The notes beneath the pieces are model-generated. The model was given only the letters and a program-made list of their open reading frames with translations. It did not search any database and was not told where the DNA came from. A program made the position numbers and the translations under genes. Positions 14,162 to 21,907 of a stretch of 22,194 nt of DNA are shown here, one piece after another; position 1 is the stretch's first letter, and the number at the start of each line of letters is the position of its first letter. Location: NCBI GenBank assembly GCA_964439215.1, contig CAYTNY010000031.1:1-22194 (forward strand), read 5' to 3'. This DNA comes from CAYTNY01 sp964439215. GTDB taxonomy: Bacteria; Oederibacteriota; PGYV01; CAYTNY01.

Positions 14162-16720
14162 TTATTCCGCCCATTTGATATAACCCGGTATGAATTTTAC
14201 GGAAAGATCGGGATGAGCGGGGATAACACGAACAGTATAATTTATTTTCCCCGAAAAAACCGGCTCAAGAAAAGCTTCAAAAACTTTCTTTCCGTCTTTG
14301 TCGCCCGTGAATTTCATGGGCACAGCGTTTATTTCAGTGAGTTTCTCTCCGCCGCGGTTGTATCCGTAATAGACTTCCGCCAGTATGTCGTTTTCCGAAA
14401 GCCCGGCGGTCTGGATCTCCGCGGTTACAAGTGTTTTTTCGCCGACCTTGATGTCAGCGTTCTTTTCCGCGTAAATTGTTTCAATTTTCAGTCCGCCCCA
14501 GTTGCGCGCTATATGGTATTTCCATTTTGATATGTTTTTTGCTTTTTCAAAATCGGAGTTTAATATCATGTCATGCTGAAGTCCGGCCGGTTTATAGAAG
14601 AATTCCGTATATTCCATTACCTGCCTGTGAGTGTTGAATATAGGGGCGAGTGTGGTCATTGATGTTTTCATTTTTTTGATCCAGTCATGCGGCTGGCCGT
14701 CTTTTCCTCTCTTGAAAAAAGTTGGGATAATGTCATTTTCAAGTATTTCATAGATTGAATTTGACTCTACTTCGTCCTGATATGCTATGTCTTCGTATTC
14801 TTCTCCGCGGCCTATGTTCCATCCGTTGTCTGCATCCGGTTTTTCGTCCCACCAGCCGTCTTTTATGCTGAAATTCAGACCGCCGTTAAAGATTGCTTTC
14901 ATGCCTGATGTTCCGCTTGCTTCAAGGGGCCTTCTCGGATTATTCATCCATACATCAACTCCCTGAGTGAGATAATGAGCCGTATGAAGGTCATAGTCTT
15001 CAAGGAATATTATTTTGCCTTTGAACTCGTCTTTTTCTGATATCTGGACTATTTGTTTAATGAATTCTTTGCCCGCATCGTCTTTTGGGTGTGCTTTTCC
15101 GGCAAATATGAACTGAACGGGGCGGTCCGGGTCAGAAAGTATTTTTATAAGCCGTTCAGGATCCCTGAATATAAGGTTGGCCCGTTTATAAGTCGCAAAT
15201 CTTCGCGCGAATCCTATTGTAAGAGCTTCCGGAGAAAGAGCTTCCGCGGTAGTATCAATGTCTTCCTGGGAAGCGCCGCGGGCCGTTAACTGTTCTTTCA
15301 AGGTCCGCCTTGCAAAGCCCACAAGTCTTTCTTTTCTTCTTTCGTGCGTGCGCCAGAGTTCTGTGTTGGGTATTTCATGTATTCTCTTCCATATTTCGTG
15401 ATCATCGGGAGTGTCTTCCCATTTTGTTCCAAGATACCGGGAAAACAATTCCGATATTTCATTTGAGATCCAGGAAGGCATATGCACGCCGTTTGTTATG
15501 TGCTTTATGGGAACTTCCTCAATAGGGACGCCTGTCCAGATATCTTTCCACATATTGCGGCTTACGTGTCCGTGGAGCCTGGAAACACCGTTGTTGTGAT
15601 GGGACATCTTCAGCGCAAGTACGGTCATGCAGAACCATTCTTCCGTATCTTCGGGATTAACTTTTCCGAATTTCAGGAAATCATGAAAACTTATTTTGAG
15701 ATTTGATTCAATGTAGTTTTTAAGGTATTTTTCCATTAATTCTTTTGGGAATCTGTCATTGCCGGCGGGAACGGGCGTATGTGTGGTAAATACACTGGAT
15801 GCGGCAACAACTTCCAGCGCTTCGTCAAATGTAAGTCCTTTTTCCAGGATAAGCAGCCGCACCCGTTCCAGTGCCAGGAATGCGGAGTGCCCTTCGTTCA
15901 TATGCGTTACCGTAGGGTTAAGGTCCAGTGCTTTTAATGCAAGCATTCCGCCTATACCGAGAAGAAATTCCTGTTTTATTCTCATTTCCAGATCTCCGCC
16001 GTAGAGTTTTGAAGTGATCTCTTTATCGGCAGGGCTGTTGCCGGGAAGATTTGTATCAAGAAGATAAAGCTCTATTCTGCCTACCTGTACTTTCCAGATC
16101 TGATATTTTACGGTTCTGTGGGGCATATGAAGATCCAGCTCAAGAGGTTTTCCGTCCTTGCCGCAGACTTTTTTCAGCGGGGCAAGATTATAATCATGTA
16201 TGATATATTTTTCCTGCTGCCATCCGTCCGAAGTAAGGTACTGATGAAAATATCCCTGAGAATAAAGAAGGCCCACAGCAATAAAAGGAAGACCCAGATC
16301 TGAAGCTGATTTTAAATGGTCCCCCGCAAGGACGCCGAGCCCCCCGGAATATATCGGAAGGCATTCCGCAAGCCCGAATTCCGCGGAAAAATAAGCGATC
16401 AGATTATCCGCGGGAAGATCCTCTTTGATTTTTTCATACCAACAGGCTCTTTTTGTATATGCTTTGACTTTTTCCGTTACTTTTTCCATTCTGAACAGAA
16501 AAGCTTCGTCATTTGCCAGTTCATCCAGTTTCTCCTGTGATATTCTGTAAAGCATTTTTACGGGATTATGGGATGTTTCGGTCCAGAGGATGGGATCAAT
16601 GTCTCTGTAAAGAGAAAATGCTTCGGAATCCCAGGCCCACCACAGGTTATAAGCGGTTGCCAGCAAAGGCTTAAGTTTTTGGGGCAGATTCGGCAGTACG
16701 TTAAATTCTTTGAATTTCAT
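14162..16720 (-). CDS. glgP: Alpha-glucan phosphorylase (GT35, DUF3417-containing type)
   Basis: An 852-aa glycogen/maltodextrin phosphorylase of the type found in Thermotoga and archaea. The N-terminal DUF3417 region (about 1-110) includes ATAYNLWWAWDSEAFSLYRD. The catalytic core has AYFSAEFGLAECLPIYSGGL with GVLAGDHLKSASDLGLP, the THTPVPAGNDRFP loop, and the pyridoxal-phosphate lysine K608 in EASGTSGMKAIFNGGLN. The C-terminal 130 residues look like a beta-rich accessory domain. The enzyme releases glucose 1-phosphate from alpha-1,4-glucans in the cytoplasm, implying stored glycogen or imported maltodextrin. AAGGAGGA lies 9 bases before the ATG. A TACAAT -10-like box sits at 16777-16782 on this strand but I see no good -35. 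No other glycogen gene is in the window; the neighbour downstream is the 127-aa unknown. Confidence 0.93.
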   Translation of the reverse strand: MKFKEFNVLPNLPQKLKPLLATAYNLWWAWDSEAFSLYRDIDPILWTETSHNPVKMLYRISQEKLDELANDEAFLFRMEKVTEKVKAYTKRACWYEKIKEDLPADNLIAYFSAEFGLAECLPIYSGGLGVLAGDHLKSASDLGLPFIAVGLLYSQGYFHQYLTSDGWQQEKYIIHDYNLAPLKKVCGKDGKPLELDLHMPHRTVKYQIWKVQVGRIELYLLDTNLPGNSPADKEITSKLYGGDLEMRIKQEFLLGIGGMLALKALDLNPTVTHMNEGHSAFLALERVRLLILEKGLTFDEALEVVAASSVFTTHTPVPAGNDRFPKELMEKYLKNYIESNLKISFHDFLKFGKVNPEDTEEWFCMTVLALKMSHHNNGVSRLHGHVSRNMWKDIWTGVPIEEVPIKHITNGVHMPSWISNEISELFSRYLGTKWEDTPDDHEIWKRIHEIPNTELWRTHERRKERLVGFARRTLKEQLTARGASQEDIDTTAEALSPEALTIGFARRFATYKRANLIFRDPERLIKILSDPDRPVQFIFAGKAHPKDDAGKEFIKQIVQISEKDEFKGKIIFLEDYDLHTAHYLTQGVDVWMNNPRRPLEASGTSGMKAIFNGGLNFSIKDGWWDEKPDADNGWNIGRGEEYEDIAYQDEVESNSIYEILENDIIPTFFKRGKDGQPHDWIKKMKTSMTTLAPIFNTHRQVMEYTEFFYKPAGLQHDMILNSDFEKAKNISKWKYHIARNWGGLKIETIYAEKNADIKVGEKTLVTAEIQTAGLSENDILAEVYYGYNRGGEKLTEINAVPMKFTGDKDGKKVFEAFLEPVFSGKINYTVRVIPAHPDLSVKFIPGYIKWAE

Positions 16721-16785
16721 AAGTTTGTATTCCTCCTTAAAAGGTCTGACAAAAAATAGTATTTTAAAGCGTAATTATTGTATCA

Positions 16786-16828
16786 TAACTTAAAAAAAAA
16801 AAAAGAAAAAAGTTAAGCTGCCGCAGCT
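16786..16828 (-). terminator. Possible rho-independent terminator of the SH3-like lipoprotein gene
   Basis: On the minus strand a short hairpin AGCTG-CGG-CAGCT (16828-16816) is followed by TAACTTTTTTC and then 12-13 more T (down to about 16792). The stem is only 5 bp, but the U-tract is very long. It lies 50 bases past the lipoprotein stop codon and upstream of glgP, where it would separate the two transcripts. Confidence 0.45.
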
Positions 16829-16877
16829 CTGCCGGATATCGGCTGATTTCCGGGATAATTTAAGGAGAAAGGCGCTG

Positions 16878-17165
16878 TTATTGCAGGTATCTGCAGTCAA
16901 TCCAGCCGGTTTTTCCTTCCGGTATCTGTATAAGCGCTGCTCCGGGGCAGAAATTTCTCAGAATAGTTACATTTATTCCGGGTTTTAATACGGACAGGGA
17001 AGGGCCTGTGAGGTCTTTGGTGCGGAATACTTTTATGGCGGCATCCGCATCTGCTGAAATCACCGCGGTTTCTTTTGAAATTTCTTCGGATTTTTCGGGA
17101 GCCGCACAGGAATATACAGCTGTTAAAATGAAAAATACTGATAGAGAAAGCATAATTTTTTTCAT
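16878..17165 (-). CDS. Small lipoprotein with an SH3-like domain
   Basis: A 95-aa protein. Residues 1-20 form a lipoprotein signal (MKKIMLSLSVFFILTAVYSC, lipidated Cys20, with AAPE after it). After a short Glu/Lys/Ser spacer, residues about 40-95 read as a bacterial SH3-like domain (VFRTKDLTGPSLSVLKPGIN, then GKTGWIDCRYLQ with the typical GWI..RYL ending). Such domains bind peptides or cell-wall components. Its destination is probably the outer membrane, as residue +2 is Ala rather than Asp, if E. coli sorting rules hold. I start at 17165 because AAGGAGGG precedes that ATG and the lipobox then sits at the right distance; the frame stays open 18 codons further upstream. A near-consensus promoter (17191-17219) shows it is its own transcript. 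Confidence 0.8.
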   Translation of the reverse strand: MKKIMLSLSVFFILTAVYSCAAPEKSEEISKETAVISADADAAIKVFRTKDLTGPSLSVLKPGINVTILRNFCPGAALIQIPEGKTGWIDCRYLQ

Positions 17166-17190
17166 ATAAACCCTCCTTATTTTTTTTATA

Positions 17191-17219
17191 ACTATAAACA
17201 AAAAAAAGGCTTTTGTCAA
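17191..17219 (-). promoter_or_regulatory. Promoter of the SH3-like lipoprotein gene
   Basis: On the minus strand: TTGACA (17219-17214), 17 bases, TATAGT (17196-17191), about 26 bases before the ATG. One of the best promoter matches in the window. Confidence 0.65.
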
Positions 17220-17275
17220 ATTATCCGGAAAAAAACATCAAAGCAGCTGAAAGATTACAGCGCTGAATTTATAAC

Positions 17276-17304
17276 TTGAAAACATATTTTTTTTGTTGCA
17301 TAAT
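17276..17304 (+). promoter_or_regulatory. Possible upstream promoter (P1) of the iron-sulfur operon
   Basis: TTGAAA (17276-17281), 17 bases, CATAAT (17299-17304). It lies 70 bases upstream of a stronger match at 17346 and could give a second transcript start. Confidence 0.4.
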
Positions 17305-17345
17305 AATTACGATAAAAAATCCTTAAGCCAAAGAAATCCGGATCA

Positions 17346-17393
17346 TTGACAAGTGCGGGCCGGTCTGTTATCATTATCATAAGTTAAGTGATA
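17346..17393 (+). promoter_or_regulatory. Main promoter (P2) and possible operator of the iron-sulfur operon
   Basis: TTGACA (17346-17351), 17 bases, TATCAT (17369-17374), 42 bases before the rrf2 ATG. Just downstream, TATCA (17375-17379) and TGATA (17389-17393) form an inverted repeat with a 9-base centre, covering the expected transcription start. This is a possible binding site for the IscR-like protein encoded next, but it does not match a published IscR consensus that I can recall. Confidence 0.55.
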
Positions 17394-17416
17394 TACTGAA
17401 AGGAATTGGAGGTTCA

Positions 17417-17836
17417 ATGAATATATCAACAAGAGGAAGATACGCGTTAAGAGCGCTCATTCATATTGCGGAATCATATGAAAAAGACGGAAACAAACCG
17501 GTTTCAATTAAAACTATCTGCGGCAAAGAAAAAATAAGCAACAGGTATCTTGAAAATATTTTTGTCAGCCTCAGAAAAGCAGGAATATTAAAGAGTCTTA
17601 AAGGCGAAAAAGGCGGTTTTATGATGGCCCGGGAACCTTCATTGATCAGTGTTTTTGATGTTCTTAATGCGGTTGAAAATGAAATGGCGCCCTCTAAATG
17701 TGTTTTGAATATAAAGGTGTGCGAAAATTCTTCAACTTGCGGAATGAGAACGGTATGGACGGATCTTAATGAAATAATACAGAGCCATCTTGAAAAAATA
17801 ACACTTGATAAGATAGCCGGAAACAGCGGATCTTAA
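17417..17836 (+). CDS. Rrf2-family regulator, IscR-like with three cysteines
   Basis: A 139-aa regulator. Residues 1-85 are the Rrf2 winged helix (MNISTRGRYALRALIHIAES.. ISNRYLENIFVSLRKAGILK SLKGEKGGF). Cysteines C95, C102 and C108 occupy the same area as the [2Fe-2S] ligands C92/C98/C104 of E. coli IscR, with slightly different spacing (x6 and x5). IscR-type regulators sense iron-sulfur cluster supply and control cluster assembly genes; here the cysteine desulfurase gene follows after only 12 bases. The ATG has GGAGG six bases upstream. Autoregulation through the inverted repeat at 17375-17393 is a reasonable guess. It could equally be a CymR- or NsrR-like relative, but the neighbours favour a cluster sensor. 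Confidence 0.85.
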   Translation: MNISTRGRYALRALIHIAESYEKDGNKPVSIKTICGKEKISNRYLENIFVSLRKAGILKSLKGEKGGFMMAREPSLISVFDVLNAVENEMAPSKCVLNIKVCENSSTCGMRTVWTDLNEIIQSHLEKITLDKIAGNSGS

Positions 17837-17848
17837 ACGGAGAATGAA

Positions 17849-19033
17849 ATGGAAAAAATATACTATCTTGACAATAACGCGACAACAAGAACGGAAGACC
17901 GTGTATTTGAAGCAATGAAGCCTTACATGACGGAGATGTACGCAAATGCGTCGGGCATTTATTCATTCGGACAGGATGCGAGAAAAGCTGTTGAGGACGC
18001 GCGGGAAACAGTGAAAGATTTTCTGGGCGCGCGGCACGCGAAAGAAATTATATTTACGTCGGGCGGAACAGAATCCGACAATCTTGCGCTCAAAGGCGCG
18101 GCCTATGCGGGAAAATCCAGAGGAAGGCACATAATAACAAGCGCCATAGAACATCATGCGGTGCTTAACACAGTGAAATTTCTTGAAAAGCAGGGGTTTG
18201 AAGCGTCTTATGTTCCTGTTGATGAAAGAGGAATTATCAGAATTGAGGAGCTTAAAAGAGCCATACGGCCCGACACCGTACTTATTTCGGTTATGTATGT
18301 AAACAATGAAACAGGAGTGATACAGCCTGTTGAGGATATTGCCCGGATTGCTTCGGAAAAAGGAATACTTTTTCATACGGACGCGGTTCAGGCCGGCGGG
18401 AAAATAGAACTGGATATGAAAAACAGCTCTATTGACATGCTGTCCCTGTCAGCTCATAAATTTCACGGCCCGAAAGGCACCGGTATTTTGTATGTGAAAA
18501 AAGGCACGGCTCTCGTAAAGCAGCTGCACGGCGGGCACCACGAATTTAATAAAAGAGCGGGCACCGAGAACATCCCCGGCATTGCGGGCGCGGCAAAGGC
18601 CTGTGAAATTGCGGCGGAAGAAATGAAGAGCGGAAAGTCAAAAAAAGAAATAAAACGCCTGCGGGACAGGCTGGAAAAAGGCATATCGGAAAAAATCCCG
18701 GAAATAAAAATAAACGGGGATACGGAAAACAGAGTTGACAATACCCTGAATGTCAGTATCAAATATATTGAAGGCGAAGGCATGCTTATGCATATGGATA
18801 TGGAAGGCATCTGTGTTTCATCAGGCTCCGCGTGCACTTCGGGCTCGCTTGATCCGTCTCATGTGCTTTTGGGCATGGGAATGAGCCACGAGGATTCGCA
18901 CGGGAGCATAAGGTTCTCCCTGAGTAAATATAATACGGATGAGGATGTGGAAAAAGTGCTTGAGGTCCTTCCTGCCGCGGCTGAAAGGCTCAGAAATATG
19001 TCGCCCCTGTGGAAAGAAAAAGAAGTTAAATAA
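17849..19033 (+). CDS. Cysteine desulfurase (NifS/IscS type)
   Basis: A 394-aa pyridoxal-phosphate enzyme of full length. The N-terminus MEKIYYLDNNATTRTEDRVF and the FTSGGTESDNLALKG cofactor loop are typical. The Schiff-base lysine is K204 (SAHKFHGPKGTG), and the catalytic cysteine is C329 in the loop SSGSACTSGS, matching E. coli IscS K206/C328. It takes sulfur from cysteine as a persulfide and hands it to acceptors. The acceptors in this operon are obvious: the IscU/NifU scaffold (19976) for clusters and MnmA (20452) for tRNA thiolation. I leave the choice between nifS and iscS open; no nitrogenase gene is present, so a general housekeeping role is more likely. A CGGAGA ribosome site lies before the ATG. 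Confidence 0.93.
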   Translation: MEKIYYLDNNATTRTEDRVFEAMKPYMTEMYANASGIYSFGQDARKAVEDARETVKDFLGARHAKEIIFTSGGTESDNLALKGAAYAGKSRGRHIITSAIEHHAVLNTVKFLEKQGFEASYVPVDERGIIRIEELKRAIRPDTVLISVMYVNNETGVIQPVEDIARIASEKGILFHTDAVQAGGKIELDMKNSSIDMLSLSAHKFHGPKGTGILYVKKGTALVKQLHGGHHEFNKRAGTENIPGIAGAAKACEIAAEEMKSGKSKKEIKRLRDRLEKGISEKIPEIKINGDTENRVDNTLNVSIKYIEGEGMLMHMDMEGICVSSGSACTSGSLDPSHVLLGMGMSHEDSHGSIRFSLSKYNTDEDVEKVLEVLPAAAERLRNMSPLWKEKEVK

Positions 19034-19049
19034 TATAAGGGAGAAAAAA

Positions 19050-19961
19050 ATGGACAGTGAAAAAATCCTGGAAAAAATCAATAAACTGAGAAAAGAAAAA
19101 AAAGCGCTGATCGTGGCGCATAATTATCAGATTCCCGAGGTTCAGGATCTGGCGGACTTTACGGGGGATTCTCTGGGGCTTGCCAGAAAATGCGCGGATG
19201 CCGAAGAACAGATGATAATATTCTGCGGAGTGAAATTCATGGCGGAAACCGCCAAAGTTCTTTCTCCGGGAAAAAAAGTAATAATACCCCGCATTGACGC
19301 GGGCTGTCCGCTTGCGGACACAATAACGTATGACGAAATGCTGGAATACCGGGAAAAATATCCGGACCATACAATGGTAGGGTATGTGAATACAAATGCC
19401 GAAGTTAAAACACTTCTGGACTACTGTGTAACCTCCGCAAATGCGGTTGATATCGTGAAAAAAATAAAAAACGACAAAATAGTTTTTGTTCCCGATAAAA
19501 ATCTGGGAGAATGGGTGAAAAAAAATGTCCCGGAAAAAGAAATAATACTGCATGACGGCGGGTGTTATGTGCATCATAAATTTACGGCCGAAGATGTTGA
19601 TTCTTCCAAAAAAGCTCATCCTGACGGGGTCGTGCTTTCCCATCCCGAGTGCGCAGCAGAGGTTCTTGACAGATCCGATGCAATAGCTTCAACTTCTCAG
19701 ATGATAACCTATATAAAAGAAAATCCGGATAAAAAGAAGTTTATTATAGGAACGGAAGAAGGACATATACATGCCATGAAAAAAGCCAGGCCCGACGCGG
19801 TTTTTTATTCACTGGGGACAGCGAAAACCTGCAGAAACATGAAAAAAACACTTCTTAAAGATGTTCTTTCAGCTCTGGAAAAGGAAGAGACAGCTGTTGT
19901 GCTGGATGAAGACATTGTAAAAAAAGCAATACTGCCGATCACGAGAATGGTGGAACTTTAA
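19050..19961 (+). CDS. nadA: Quinolinate synthase NadA
   Basis: A 303-aa NadA of the short type known from Thermotoga and Pyrococcus. It begins with a helix and LIVAHNYQIPEVQDLADFTG, followed by DSLGLARKCADAEEQMIIFC and GVKFMAETAKVLSP. The three [4Fe-4S] ligands are C86 (DAGCPLAD), C172 (GGCYVHHKF) and C261 (TAKTCRNMKKT), spaced almost exactly as in Pyrococcus (83, 170, 256). It condenses iminoaspartate with dihydroxyacetone phosphate to quinolinate in NAD synthesis. I chose ATG 19050, which has AAGGGAG upstream and gives the expected N-terminus; the open frame reaches back into the desulfurase gene. Its place between cysteine desulfurase and scaffold genes fits a cluster-dependent enzyme. 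No nadB or nadC is in the window, so the iminoaspartate source is elsewhere. Confidence 0.94.
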   Translation: MDSEKILEKINKLRKEKKALIVAHNYQIPEVQDLADFTGDSLGLARKCADAEEQMIIFCGVKFMAETAKVLSPGKKVIIPRIDAGCPLADTITYDEMLEYREKYPDHTMVGYVNTNAEVKTLLDYCVTSANAVDIVKKIKNDKIVFVPDKNLGEWVKKNVPEKEIILHDGGCYVHHKFTAEDVDSSKKAHPDGVVLSHPECAAEVLDRSDAIASTSQMITYIKENPDKKKFIIGTEEGHIHAMKKARPDAVFYSLGTAKTCRNMKKTLLKDVLSALEKEETAVVLDEDIVKKAILPITRMVEL

Positions 19962-19975
19962 AAAGGGAGAAAATA

Positions 19976-20410
19976 ATGAAATATTCATCCAAAGTAATGG
20001 AGATGTTTAAAGACACCAAAAATATGGGAAGAATAGAAAACGCCGATGCCGTCGGAAAGGTCGGCAACGCAAAATGCGGCGATATTATGTGGATATACAT
20101 AAAAGTTGACGAAAATGAAGTTATAACGGACTGCAAATTTGAAACATTCGGCTGTGTGGCGGCCATTGCGACATCATCAATGGCAACCGAACTGGTGAAG
20201 GGGCAGAAAGTAGATAAGGCGCTTGAAGTTACGAACAAAAGAATTATTGAACTTTTGGACGGGCTGCCGCCTGAAAAACTTCATTGCTCCGTACTTGCGG
20301 AGGACGGCATTAAAAGAGCGATAGAGAACTATAAAAGAAAAAAACAGGGGCTTGAGCCTGTTTCTTATAATGACGAAGAAGATTCCCACGGCCATGGAGA
20401 AGAGGAATAA
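19976..20410 (+). CDS. Iron-sulfur cluster scaffold protein (IscU/NifU N-terminal type)
   Basis: A 144-aa U-type scaffold. The conserved ligands are C34 with D36 (NAKCGD), C60 (TFGCVAAIATSSM) and C104 (LHCSVLAEDGI). The C-terminus adds a short charged tail ending in His/Glu-rich residues (DSHGHGEEE), which might bind metal. There is no ferredoxin or Nfu domain, so it is the NifU N-terminal/IscU module alone. It accepts sulfur from the desulfurase encoded two genes upstream and builds [2Fe-2S]/[4Fe-4S] clusters for transfer to clients such as NadA, RimO and possibly the Rrf2 regulator. GGGAG lies 7-8 bases before the ATG, 14 bases after nadA. The stop codon overlaps the ribosome site of the next gene. 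Confidence 0.92.
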   Translation: MKYSSKVMEMFKDTKNMGRIENADAVGKVGNAKCGDIMWIYIKVDENEVITDCKFETFGCVAAIATSSMATELVKGQKVDKALEVTNKRIIELLDGLPPEKLHCSVLAEDGIKRAIENYKRKKQGLEPVSYNDEEDSHGHGEEE

Positions 20411-20451
20411 AATATGCGGAGTGAAAAAAAAAACTTAAAATAATCGCGGGT

Positions 20452-21483
20452 ATGAGCGGGGGCGCTGATTCCTCGGCTGCTGCGGCTGTTTTAAAGGAAA
20501 AAGGGCACGAGGTTGCCGGCATTACGCTTTCATTGTGGGACGACGCTTCCCGGTGCTGTAATTATGAGGATATAATGGACGCAAAAAAAGTATGCGCCCG
20601 GCTCGGAATAAAACATTACACCATTAACGCAAAAAAAGAATTCAAGGAACAGGTTGTGGATCATTTTGCGGGGGAATATCTTAAAGGAAGAACACCCAAT
20701 CCGTGTATTATATGCAATGAGAAAATAAAGTTTGAACTGCTGATAAAAAAAATGAAGCAAATGGGATTTGACCGCGTTGCCACGGGGCACTACTGCGTCA
20801 TAGGGCGGCGAAACGGCAGGTATATTCTTAAGCCCGGAAAAGACAGGGCAAAAAGCCAGGAGTATTTTCTTGCGGGCGTAAAAAAAGCGCATCTTCCTTT
20901 CATTGTATTTCCTCTGGGAGGACTTGAAAAAAAAGAAGCCGTAAAAAAAGCGGAGGAAGCCGGCCTTGCCGCGGAGAAAAAAGAAAGCCAGGAAGCGTGT
21001 TTTTTAAAGCCCGGCGAAACGCCGTTTGAATTTATAACCGGGTACACAGGAGCGGTGAAAGAACCTGCGGGCCTGTATTCGGTGAAAGGGGAGAAACTGG
21101 GAGTTCTTAAATACGGATATTATAAATACACCATAGGGCAGAGAAAAGGGCTGGGCTATGCGTTTAAAGAGCCTCTTTATGTAACCGCGATAGACCCGGA
21201 AAAGAACAGAGTAACTGCCGGGCCCGCGCGGGACCTTTTGAAAAAGAAATTTGAGATAAATAATGTAAATATTATGTATGATATGGATTCCCGGGAATTC
21301 ACGGGTAAAGTAAAGATAAGATACCGGCAGAACGCGGAGCCTGCGGCCGTGAAATTAAGCGGAAAAAAAGGGGTGATTGAATTTAAAAAACCCGTGTCCG
21401 CGATAACTCCCGGACAGACCGCGGTTTTTTATAAAAACAACGGCGTGATTGGAAGCGGAACCATTGAAAAAATAATAAACTAA
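20452..21483 (+). CDS. mnmA: tRNA-specific 2-thiouridylase MnmA (start uncertain)
   Basis: At least 343 aa, close to the usual 350-370. It has the ATP-binding PP-loop GMSGGADSSAAAAVL, the catalytic cysteine pair in NPCIICNEKIKF and SQEACFLKPGETP, GHYCVIGRRNGR, and the C-terminal RNA-binding domain (KYTIGQRKGLGYAF.. YVTAIDPEKNRV). It thiolates U34 of Lys/Glu/Gln tRNAs using sulfur relayed from a cysteine desulfurase. The start is a problem: ATG 20452 lies inside the PP-loop strand, removing KKKLKIIAG. A well-placed ATG at 20414 (AGAGGA at 20401-20406) is put out of frame by the A10 run at 20424-20433; one extra A would give MRSEKKKLKIIAGMSGGADS. One A less would instead use GTG 20421. So 20452 is a provisional start. 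Confidence 0.9.
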   Translation: MSGGADSSAAAAVLKEKGHEVAGITLSLWDDASRCCNYEDIMDAKKVCARLGIKHYTINAKKEFKEQVVDHFAGEYLKGRTPNPCIICNEKIKFELLIKKMKQMGFDRVATGHYCVIGRRNGRYILKPGKDRAKSQEYFLAGVKKAHLPFIVFPLGGLEKKEAVKKAEEAGLAAEKKESQEACFLKPGETPFEFITGYTGAVKEPAGLYSVKGEKLGVLKYGYYKYTIGQRKGLGYAFKEPLYVTAIDPEKNRVTAGPARDLLKKKFEINNVNIMYDMDSREFTGKVKIRYRQNAEPAAVKLSGKKGVIEFKKPVSAITPGQTAVFYKNNGVIGSGTIEKIIN

Positions 21484-21505
21484 AATGCTTTTCAGGAGGC
21501 TTAAT

Positions 21506-21907
21506 ATGGACACGCAGGACCTGATAAAAGAAATTCTGGAAGAAACAAAAACAATAGCAGTAATCGGGCTGTCGCCCAAGAAACACAGAACTTCGCACAG
21601 TGTTTCGGAGTATCTGCAGGGAGAGGGATACAGAATAATACCTGTTTATCCGAGGGAAGAAACAATAATGGGGGAAAAGGTTTACAGAAAGACATCCGAA
21701 ATACCGGAGGATATTGACACGGTTTTAATATTCAGGCGCACTGAAGAAACCGAAGCCGCGGTTGATGACGCGCTTTTAAAAAAACCATCGTATATATGGA
21801 TGCAGAAAGGAATTAAGAACGAAAATGCCGCGGCAAAAGCGGAAAAACAGGGTGTTAAAGTTATTATGGACAGATGCATGTATGTTGAACATAAAAGGCT
21901 TAAATAA
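21506..21907 (+). CDS. CoA-binding domain protein (YccU family)
   Basis: A 133-aa protein consisting of a single CoA_binding_2 Rossmann domain. The nucleotide loop is TIAVIGLSPKKHRTSHSVSE, followed by EGYRIIPVYPREETIMGEKV, DIDTVLIFRRTEET, IWMQKGIKNENAAAKAEKQG and the family's C-terminal VIMDRCMYVEHKRL. Length matches YccU-like proteins, which bind CoA but whose role is not well defined. ATG 21506 is preferred because AGGAGG lies six bases upstream; an in-frame ATG at 21485 would add seven residues with no ribosome site. It is 22 bases after mnmA and probably the last gene of the iron-sulfur operon. The inverted repeat after it (21922-21985) may end the transcript. Confidence 0.88.
   Translation: MDTQDLIKEILEETKTIAVIGLSPKKHRTSHSVSEYLQGEGYRIIPVYPREETIMGEKVYRKTSEIPEDIDTVLIFRRTEETEAAVDDALLKKPSYIWMQKGIKNENAAAKAEKQGVKVIMDRCMYVEHKRLK

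Noticed and set aside
14159..14530. 123-codon plus-strand ORF opposite the glgP 3' end
   Set aside because: Shadow of the phosphorylase gene; no family resemblance.
17417..17836. Nitrogen-fixation context suggested by the nifS/nifU-like names
   Set aside because: No nitrogenase structural or cofactor genes are present; the operon fits general cluster assembly and tRNA thiolation.
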